A program made the position numbers and the translations under genes. Positions 1 through 5,255 of a stretch of DNA of 49,791 nt are shown piece after piece. The DNA is from Phycisphaerae bacterium. Lineage in GTDB: Bacteria; Planctomycetota; Phycisphaerae; Sedimentisphaerales; SM23-30. The stretch is from the NCBI GenBank assembly GCA_016342495.1, contig JAEIOG010000029.1:1-49791 (forward strand), in the 5' to 3' direction. Under the pieces are notes generated by a model. It did not search any database. It saw only the letters and a list, made by a program, of their open reading frames with translations, and was not told where the DNA came from. Position 1 is the first letter of the stretch. The number at the start of each line of letters is the position of its first letter.

Positions 1-50
1 CCCCCCAAAACAAGTGAAAAATTAGAGCTTAATTTTCTAATAGAATTGTC

Positions 51-557
51 TCATTTTGCTTGACAATTACCGCTTTTCTGTTTCAGATATGAGCCAAGAG
101 TGTCGTTGGCATTATTTAAGACTCCACTGAGAGTGTTGAGTCTTTGGCGTTGGTTGAGATAATCTTCTTGTTGGGTTTGAAGTTGCCTGATTTCTTGCAA
201 ATCAGGCAACTGGGTAGAAGGGGTGGTGTGGTTTAGGGTTGAGCGTAAATGATTGCCGATGATGGTTTTGTTTATATCACGAAAATGAGCTAAAGCAATA
301 TGGCATTCGGGGAAATGAGACAGTAAATAATCATGTAAGCCCGGTATGTCACGAGCCCAGGTCTGGCTTTCCTGGCTCATGGATCGCAGATAATATGATT
401 TTGAGCCTTTTATGAGTATCTTATCATCAATTTGGGCGATAATGATTTGAATGCAGTGTTTAGGGTGCCACCAGAGTTGCAATTGCAAATTGTATGTTAA
501 ATTCCCTATCAGCTTAAAACCACGCTGATTAATTATATCATCGACGGCGTTGGGCAT
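51..557 (-). CDS. Uncharacterised last gene of the ubiquitin-like operon (168 aa)
   Basis: I do not recognise this protein. The first 90 or so residues look like a compact alpha/beta domain with alternating hydrophobic strands and a WWHPKHC segment near residue 30. The region from about residue 120 is Gln/Leu-rich and probably helical or coiled coil. There is no signal peptide or membrane segment. The ATG at 557 is preceded by an AGGAG Shine-Dalgarno with 7-nt spacing and overlaps the end of the upstream zinc-protein gene by 20 nt, so the two are probably translationally coupled. As the last visible gene of an E1/E2/JAB operon it could be a substrate adaptor, an immunity partner or a diverged modifier, but nothing in the sequence decides. 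The operon may continue past the window edge, 50 nt away. Confidence 0.75.
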   Translation of the reverse strand: MPNAVDDIINQRGFKLIGNLTYNLQLQLWWHPKHCIQIIIAQIDDKILIKGSKSYYLRSMSQESQTWARDIPGLHDYLLSHFPECHIALAHFRDINKTIIGNHLRSTLNHTTPSTQLPDLQEIRQLQTQQEDYLNQRQRLNTLSGVLNNANDTLGSYLKQKSGNCQAK

Positions 558-1059
558 TTCGAGCTCCTGTTCTGGTGGGAGTTGTAAGTCTATATAGGGC
601 GATTCGGTCCTTTATGCCTTGTCTTCTGGATTGAAGGTACAATGCTTTCCTGCGCAAGGCATTTTGCCTGAGCTGTTGTTGGCGTCTAAATTTTTCTTTG
701 CTGAACATAATTTTGTCCATCATCCCCTGGCGTTTGTATAGTTTAGGTAAGCAACTACAGCATACCTGCAATAAACGCTGACCTACGAAACTATGGCGAC
801 AGCGACCACATATCCTTCGTCTGCAAGCATGACATATAGAAATGCATTGATTGCAAAGAGCATGACCGCAGCAGTCGCATCTTCCCATCCATTGAGTGAT
901 ATCATGTATTGGTCGATGACAACTGGGGCATCGTGTAGCTGATTGGATTGTTTCAGAGCGTATAGTTACGCCATCATCTATTATTTGCTCGGTTTGTCGA
1001 CCTATGATTTGTCCTTGTGGGCCTTGAATTAGGTTTTGTTTTATTATTCGGTTACTCAT
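538..1059 (-). CDS. Cys-rich RING/treble-clef-like zinc protein, putative E3 or adaptor (173 aa)
   Basis: The central segment (residues 44-103) contains C44-x2-C47, C61-x-C63-C64, C69-x2-C72, C76-x2-C79, C84-x2-C87 and C100-C101-x-C103. This is enough for three or four zinc sites with the closely spaced pairs of cross-brace RING or FYVE-like treble-clef domains. Prokaryotic RING-type domains (the Prok-RING families) are known to sit beside E1, E2 and JAB genes, so the family assignment is inferred from both the Cys pattern and the neighbourhood. The flanks are an N-terminal 40-residue Gln/Ile-rich part and a very basic Arg/Gln-rich C-terminal tail (residues 105-173), which suggests nucleic-acid or ribosome contact. 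The start at 1059 has a GGAGGT Shine-Dalgarno. Alternatives are a zinc-ribbon or DnaJ-type zinc scaffold without ligase activity. Confidence 0.8.
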   Translation of the reverse strand: MSNRIIKQNLIQGPQGQIIGRQTEQIIDDGVTIRSETIQSATRCPSCHRPIHDITQWMGRCDCCGHALCNQCISICHACRRRICGRCRHSFVGQRLLQVCCSCLPKLYKRQGMMDKIMFSKEKFRRQQQLRQNALRRKALYLQSRRQGIKDRIALYRLTTPTRTGARNAQRRR

Positions 1060-1083
1060 AATTGACCTCCAGAAATTAATTCT

Positions 1084-1116
1084 ATATAGAGGGCTAATGC
1101 AAATTAGCCCTCTATA
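1084..1116 (-). promoter_or_regulatory. Perfect intercistronic hairpin between the E1 and RING-like genes
   Basis: Positions 85-97 and 104-116 after base 1000 are perfect inverted repeats of 13 bp (arm TATAGAGGGCTAA), extendable by one pair to a 4-nt loop. In the transcribed minus-strand RNA the hairpin lies just after the E1 stop codon and about 15 nt before the GGAGG of the next gene. There is no U-tract after it, so it is more likely an mRNA-stability, processing or translation-tuning element than a full terminator. Confidence 0.6.
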
Positions 1117-1122
1117 AATTAG

Positions 1123-1974
1123 TTATGCATGATTATTGTTGACTTTGTCTGCAAATTTACCCTGGCAGTCTGGGCAATCTTTTTCATAGCCACCCTGGAG
1201 TGCGATACTGGTAAATGAGAAATTAGCTGAGCTGTCACCCAGATATTTTGCAAAGATATCTTTCTGGCCCATACGATATTCTGGGTCAATTTTGACCTGA
1301 ATTAAATTGCGATCACCAAGTTGTTCGATAAGTCTGCCCATACGGTTTTCTGAACCTCGTGTGAGGATACCCAGAGCGATCTGACCAGCGATTGCATCTA
1401 TGAGGTGTAAGTCAAAGATTGTGCCACCCGAACTTGGGGTAGCTGCTATACCATTTTGGAAGGCTTTGTACCTAGATGAGCATATACATCTGTAGCAAGC
1501 AGCTGTAGAGCTATCAGGAACATGGTAAATGATTTCTCCGGCACGAGCTCCAGCATACATACCGATGTATAATGCAGGTTTGTTGAGCCTAATAGCTTCG
1601 GTATTGCCCCTTGCTTGAGCTGGAAAGAAGTCTGTTGCCATTATGAACAAATCTGTATGACCAAATAATTCATCAAATTCTGATGGAGTAATGGAACAGA
1701 AGTCTCTGGCAAGGCAAGTAACTTCGGTTTGGGGATTGATGCGTCTTATAGTATCAGCTGTAGCTTGTATTTTAAGACGATTAATATCCTGGTTATCGAA
1801 ATCTTGGCGGGCAGGATTTGTTTTATCAACAGTGTCAAAATCAACCAAAGTGATAGATCCCATACCGCACCTGGCTAAGTCGCATGCCAATTGAAAAGCA
1901 CCTCCGACAATTGTTACATGGGATTGCTGCATAAGATTGACATTTACTGTATCTTTTATACGATCATAATTCAT
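1123..1974 (-). CDS. E1/ThiF-like ubiquitin-activating adenylyltransferase (283 aa)
   Basis: The Rossmann-type adenylation domain of the ThiF/MoeB/E1 superfamily is clear: a glycine-rich nucleotide loop VGGAFQLACDLARCGMG (residues 23-39), DFDTVDKTNPARQ (45-57) with the conserved D-x-D, Asn53 and Arg56, the Lys-containing helix ending in RRINP, and the switch Asp115 in MATDFF. Two Cys pairs, C160-x2-C163 and C267-x2-C270, match the structural zinc site of the family. E1-like enzymes adenylate the C terminus of a ubiquitin-like protein and pass it on as a thioester to an E2. I chose the ATG at 1974, 32 codons inside the longest open frame, because TTGGAG lies just upstream and because the longer form would run back into the JAB gene. 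The glycine loop is weaker than the usual GxGGxG. It is the fourth gene of the operon. Confidence 0.9.
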   Translation of the reverse strand: MNYDRIKDTVNVNLMQQSHVTIVGGAFQLACDLARCGMGSITLVDFDTVDKTNPARQDFDNQDINRLKIQATADTIRRINPQTEVTCLARDFCSITPSEFDELFGHTDLFIMATDFFPAQARGNTEAIRLNKPALYIGMYAGARAGEIIYHVPDSSTAACYRCICSSRYKAFQNGIAATPSSGGTIFDLHLIDAIAGQIALGILTRGSENRMGRLIEQLGDRNLIQVKIDPEYRMGQKDIFAKYLGDSSANFSFTSIALQGGYEKDCPDCQGKFADKVNNNHA

Positions 1975-2009
1975 GATTTTATTCTCCAAATTAAATTTTA
2001 ATGTTGTAA

Positions 2010-2471
2010 TTATATTATTGTTAAGTCTGCAATCACAGGATTGTTGTATTGGCCTCTTAGCACCATCCATGGGATGAGTCTAAATTCTTCAGGAATGACA
2101 ATTGGAGCGATAAAAAAGTCATCGCGGGGGTTGCATTTCAGTAAGCGTTCAATATAGGTTAAGTCGCCTCCACTTAATCTGTCAAAACGATTGGGGTGAC
2201 TGTGAACTACCCCTTTCATTTCAATGCCTTCATCTGCCCATTCAGTTTTTAGTAAGTGCGTTAATTTTGCATAGTCTGGGGTGTATGTAGCTTTTGAGCA
2301 TTGGCCATCATTATCAAAATAGAAGTCTGATATTTCATTTTTATTAAGTGGCCCAAGAAGAATTCCGCCGGTTTCTGCGGGCTTTGTGCCGATGGTGTTG
2401 AATATTTTGGAGATAACGTTACGATGGCAGATTATATCCGGACTAATTTTTTTATTTTTATTTTTCATCAT
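2010..2471 (-). CDS. JAB/JAMM metalloprotease, putative Ubl isopeptidase (153 aa)
   Basis: The complete JAMM zinc signature is present: Glu33 in ETGGILLG, then His90-Ser91-His92-Pro93 with Ser100 and Asp103 in the pattern HSHP-x6-SGGD. The 153-residue length is that of a single catalytic domain without extra modules. JAMM peptidases of the Rpn11/BilC/Cap3 type cut isopeptide or peptide bonds after ubiquitin-like proteins, either to mature the modifier or to remove it from targets. The start is the ATG at 2471 (or 2468), with AAGGA upstream. It follows the E2-like gene by 18 nt and precedes the E1 gene by 35 nt. All active-site residues are intact, so the enzyme should be active. A role in pathways using other beta-grasp proteins (sulfur transfer) is possible, but the neighbours argue for conjugation. 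Confidence 0.92.
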   Translation of the reverse strand: MMKNKNKKISPDIICHRNVISKIFNTIGTKPAETGGILLGPLNKNEISDFYFDNDGQCSKATYTPDYAKLTHLLKTEWADEGIEMKGVVHSHPNRFDRLSGGDLTYIERLLKCNPRDDFFIAPIVIPEEFRLIPWMVLRGQYNNPVIADLTII

Positions 2472-2489
2472 ATATCCTTTAGTAGATTG

Positions 2490-2759
2490 TTATTGGGTGA
2501 TGCCAGTGCGACGATATTCCAACATATATTCGGCCCATTGGCCTGCAAGCTTTCGAGCTTTTTGGATATTGGCAGGCTCTTTACCTGCATAGAAACATAT
2601 TTTGCCACTGCGAAAAAGATGAGTTTTTTCAGGATTGGTATTCTTGCCATTAAAACCAGGGTGTTTATCGCAATAGATATTGCAAATACTGCCATTTTGG
2701 ACAAATCTGAATTTGAAGTAGTGTTGACCATTTTTAGATCGATAAGTTTCACTTGCCAT
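2490..2759 (-). CDS. Minimal E2-like (UBC-fold) conjugating protein (89 aa)
   Basis: The sequence carries the landmarks of short prokaryotic E2-like proteins: strands ending in FKFRF and CNIYC, an HPG turn (His33), then THLFRSGKICFY (residues 46-57) with a Cys at 55, followed by an amphipathic helix and WAEYMLEYRRTG near the C terminus. This resembles the (T/H)H-x-GxLC-x-Y ... WLxxYExWxxTG layout of the E2 domains in CBASS Cap2-like and other bacterial Ubl operons, with Cys55 as the presumed thioester residue. At 89 residues it is much shorter than a eukaryotic E2 (about 150). The ATG at 2759 has AAAGGA upstream. The assignment rests on pattern memory and on position between the acidic small protein and the JAB gene; it needs a profile search. 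An alternative is a small zinc or RNA-binding protein. Confidence 0.72.
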   Translation of the reverse strand: MASETYRSKNGQHYFKFRFVQNGSICNIYCDKHPGFNGKNTNPEKTHLFRSGKICFYAGKEPANIQKARKLAGQWAEYMLEYRRTGITQ

Positions 2760-2794
2760 GATATATTCCTTTCGGAGTAATAAGGTGAAAATTT

Positions 2795-2822
2795 GCTTGC
2801 CAGATCAATTAACCTGGCAAGC
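2795..2822 (-). terminator. Intercistronic hairpin after the first gene, possible attenuator
   Basis: GCTTGCCAG (2795-2803) and CTGGCAAGC (2814-2822) form a perfect 9-bp stem with a 10-nt loop in the gap between the 96-aa gene and the E2-like gene. On the transcribed minus strand it is followed by a short A/U run rather than a strong U-tract. This would let part of the transcripts stop after gene 1 and so give more of the first protein than of the enzymes. Confidence 0.55.
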
Positions 2823-2839
2823 GGTAAGAGTTATTGATG

Positions 2840-3130
2840 TTAGATTGCATCAGGGTGTGTAAGGTGATCAGGCTTGGCATCATCGTCTTCTGAGAAATGC
2901 TGCTGTGGATCATCAGAGCAAACCACATCATTATCAGAAGTGCCATCAAAGTAGTTCAAACCTGGGATTTCCATATTTTCAGGATAAAGATGATGGAATG
3001 TGCCTGATTCTAATTCATTGCCATGAAAAGTTCCTGGTTCAAGTTCATTACCAGCGAAGCTACCAGCGATAAAGATTTGCACATTATTATTGACTTTGTT
3101 CACGATAGCTTTTTTTGCAAATTTGTTCAT
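2840..3130 (-). CDS. Small acidic protein, first gene of the Ubl operon (96 aa)
   Basis: I cannot assign this protein. The N-terminal 20 residues are basic (MNKFAKKAIVNK), followed by VQIFIAGSF and a tandem 10-residue duplication (GNELEPGTFH then GNELESGTFH, about residues 27-46). The last 35 residues are rich in Asp, Glu, His and Pro (SEDDDAKPDHLTHPDAI). It has no Gly-Gly C terminus and no clear beta-grasp pattern, so it is not an obvious ubiquitin-like protein. However, it is first in the operon, small, and followed by a hairpin that could raise its dose over the enzymes, as expected for a modifier or dedicated substrate. AAGGA precedes the ATG at 3130. Its role is unknown. Confidence 0.7.
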   Translation of the reverse strand: MNKFAKKAIVNKVNNNVQIFIAGSFAGNELEPGTFHGNELESGTFHHLYPENMEIPGLNYFDGTSDNDVVCSDDPQQHFSEDDDAKPDHLTHPDAI

Positions 3131-3695
3131 TATTAGTTTCCTTAAAAAATAGTTAATTAAATTATTGAATAAACAGTGGTTGGGGTATATTTATGGAATT
3201 TTCATGATTGCACCTCCTTTTGGGTTTGGGGATTGAGAGTTATCGTTTTCTTGTTTAAGAATATTTAATTGTTGCAACAGGTTTGTATATTGCAATAGAT
3301 GTGCCAACAAAAAAATAATAGTGAAAATATTTAAGTTGAAATTCAGAAATGAGATGAATGTCGCCACCTGTTTGCATGCTAGTAGAAGAAGGAGAAGCGT
3401 TTTTGGATGCGTAATGCTTAGGTATGATAAGTCTATGTGTGTAAGCCAGTTATGAGGGATTTGTCAGTGATAAGCAGTGTTAGAGATTGATTGTTAAATA
3501 GGCATGTGTGGTCGGGATATATTTTTGAATGAAAATTTATTTAAAATTTGATCATTAGCAATTATTGTTGGAAATTAAATCATGAATAAAAGTAAAAAAA
3601 ATTGCAATAAAGTAAATAAAGTTGTAAAATGTCATGATAGGTTTACTAAATATCTTGGTAATTGTTTCTGTATATATTCATGATTGGAGAGTTTT
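3131..3695. other. Divergent intergenic region between the Ubl operon and the CARF regulator
   Basis: This 565-nt gap has no convincing gene. It holds the minus-strand sigma-54 promoter at 3291-3307 and, in the leader of the Ubl operon (3203-3218 on the minus strand), an unusually strong AAGGAGGTG ribosome site followed by ATG and a four-codon frame (Met-Lys-Ile-Pro-stop, 3205-3191). The A+T-rich 3400-3690 part is where enhancer sites for the activator would be expected. I see no clean inverted repeat there beyond weak matches. No sigma-54 element facing the regulator was found. Confidence 0.6.
3291..3307 (-). promoter_or_regulatory. Sigma-54 (-24/-12) promoter of the Ubl operon
   Basis: On the minus strand the sequence is TTGGCAC-ATCTA-TTGCA: the -24 element TGGCAC at 3306-3301 and the -12 element TTGCA at 3295-3291, separated by exactly 5 nt. 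This matches the sigma-54 consensus TGGCAC-N5-TTGCW at every defined base. Transcription would start near 3280, about 150 nt before the first gene. The divergent gene encodes a sigma-54 activator, which makes chance occurrence unlikely. Confidence 0.85.
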
Positions 3696-5219
3696 ATGGC
3701 AAAAATTCTATTAACATGGCTCGGTGTAACTGATATTAATTCTTCTAAGCAGGATTCTGGCGGGAATTTAGGGCCAATTGCAGGAGCGGTCATTGATCGT
3801 AAATACAAAACGGTATTTATTCTTTCCGATTTTGCGAAGCCAGTCTCTAATAAATATAAAAAATGGCTGAAAAGCACCGCAAAGGTGACCGCTATAATTA
3901 GAAATGTGGATTTAAAAGATCCTATGGACTTTGGGAGTATATATGAATTTGCCAGGCAGTTGGTAATTGATGTATGTAAGGAGTATATTGCAGAAGATAT
4001 TGTATTTGATTTAAGTCCAGGCACTCCCGCTATGGCTGCAGTTTGGATAATTCTTGGTAAAACCATTTTTCCCCAGGTTGAATTGATAGAGTCTTCAATG
4101 CAGGATAAGAAGGGTAATTATCATGTAAGGACAACATCTGTACCTTTTGATATTTCGGCCGCAGTTATAATGGATATGCTTTCAAATCCGGACGAGAAGT
4201 TGAAACTTATGGCACAGAGTTTGCCTCCAAAGACTGCTGATTTTCCCGAAATAATCTATAAATGTAAGAAAATGGAAAGAGTAATTGCTATGGCACGCTT
4301 GGCCGCAGTAAGAAATGTACCAGTTTTAATTTTAGGAGAGTCTGGTACTGGTAAAGAATTGGTTGCGCAAGCGATACATACAGAGAGTCTTAGGGGAAAT
4401 AAGAAATTTGGGGAAATAAACTGTGGAGCATTATCTCCTTCATTGGTTGAATCAGAATTATTTGGGCATGTAAAGGGTAGTTTTACGGGAGCGACCAAGG
4501 ATAAAGAGGGGCTGTTTTGTGTCAATAAGGGGGGGACGCTTTTTCTTGATGAAATTGGAGATTTAGATTTGTCTCTTCAGGTGAAATTACTTAGAGTGAT
4601 TCAGGAGAAAAAAGTGGTCCCCGTTGGAAGTGGGGATTCGTGTAAAGTCGATGTGAGAATTATTGCAGCAACTCATAGAGATTTGATGGGGGATGTCGCA
4701 AATGGTAAATTCAGAGAAGATTTATTTTATAGATTAGCAGTAGCAGTGATTTGCATCCCTCCTCTGAGAGAAAGGGGAGGAGATATTGATTCTTTGACTG
4801 ATTTTTTCATGGCCAAGATAAATGACGAATTTGGAGATGAGCAGCCTTGTTATAAGGGGCCTAAAAAGATATCACATAATGCGAGAATAATGCTTCGCAA
4901 TCATCAATGGCCGGGCAATATAAGAGAACTTCAAAATACATTAATGCGAGCGGCAATATGGTCTACAGGAGAAACCATAAAAAAACAGGATATTCTCAAC
5001 TCCATTATACAGATTCGTTCAAAATCAGATATTGATTTATTGAATCAGTCATTGGGGCCACATTTTGAGATTAAAAATATTGTGGATATAATTGTCAAAC
5101 ATTATTTCAGTAGAGCTCTTAAAGCATCTGGAGGAAACAAGACCGTTGCGTCACGATTAGTAGGTCTTCCAAATCATCAAACGTTTACTAATTGGATGAA
5201 GAAACACAAGGTGGATTAA
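3696..5219 (+). CDS. RtcR-like CARF-sigma-54 transcriptional activator (507 aa)
   Basis: Residues 1-160 look like a CARF-type Rossmann sensor: strands MAKILLTWLG and TVFILSDF, then DPMDFGSIYEFA and the ligand-loop-like DLSPGTPAM (about 106-114), where RtcR has TTGTH. Residues 180-420 are a sigma-54 AAA+ domain: Walker A GESGTGKE (about 214-221), the sigma-54 contact loop GSFTGA (261-266) in place of GAFTGA, Walker B TLFLDE (about 281-286), and the arginine-finger segment FREDLFYRL. The C-terminal GGNKTVASRLVG segment is a Fis-type HTH. RtcR is known to activate RNA-repair genes through its CARF domain, but no rtcBA genes are here. The ATG at 3696 is chosen over an upstream TTG because TGGAG sits 7 nt before it. 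It probably controls the divergent Ubl operon and perhaps the helicase operon 36 nt downstream. Confidence 0.92.
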   Translation: MAKILLTWLGVTDINSSKQDSGGNLGPIAGAVIDRKYKTVFILSDFAKPVSNKYKKWLKSTAKVTAIIRNVDLKDPMDFGSIYEFARQLVIDVCKEYIAEDIVFDLSPGTPAMAAVWIILGKTIFPQVELIESSMQDKKGNYHVRTTSVPFDISAAVIMDMLSNPDEKLKLMAQSLPPKTADFPEIIYKCKKMERVIAMARLAAVRNVPVLILGESGTGKELVAQAIHTESLRGNKKFGEINCGALSPSLVESELFGHVKGSFTGATKDKEGLFCVNKGGTLFLDEIGDLDLSLQVKLLRVIQEKKVVPVGSGDSCKVDVRIIAATHRDLMGDVANGKFREDLFYRLAVAVICIPPLRERGGDIDSLTDFFMAKINDEFGDEQPCYKGPKKISHNARIMLRNHQWPGNIRELQNTLMRAAIWSTGETIKKQDILNSIIQIRSKSDIDLLNQSLGPHFEIKNIVDIIVKHYFSRALKASGGNKTVASRLVGLPNHQTFTNWMKKHKVD

Positions 5220-5255
5220 TCAATATTACACTATATAAATGTCTGAGGGCAAGCT

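Noticed and set aside
1-50. Short A+T hairpin at the window start as terminator of the Ubl operon
   Set aside because: The stem is only A/T-rich and short, and the window ends too soon to judge what follows.
2424-2780. Plus-strand open frames over the E2-like and JAB genes
   Set aside because: They have no ribosome site and lie antisense to well-supported operon genes.
51-3130. CBASS type II or PRTRC cassette
   Set aside because: No CD-NTase or CBASS effector is present, the E1 and E2 are separate, and the PRTRC ParB-related and other marker genes are missing.
3696-5219. Type III CRISPR association because of the CARF domain
   Set aside because: No cas genes, Csm/Cmr subunits or repeat-spacer array are in the window. 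The architecture is RtcR-like, not a CRISPR effector.
5220-5255. Possible sigma-54 promoter for the helicase operon
   Set aside because: No TGGCAC-N5-TTGCW element is present in the 36-nt gap or in the last 250 nt of the regulator gene. The helicase genes may be read through from the regulator promoter.
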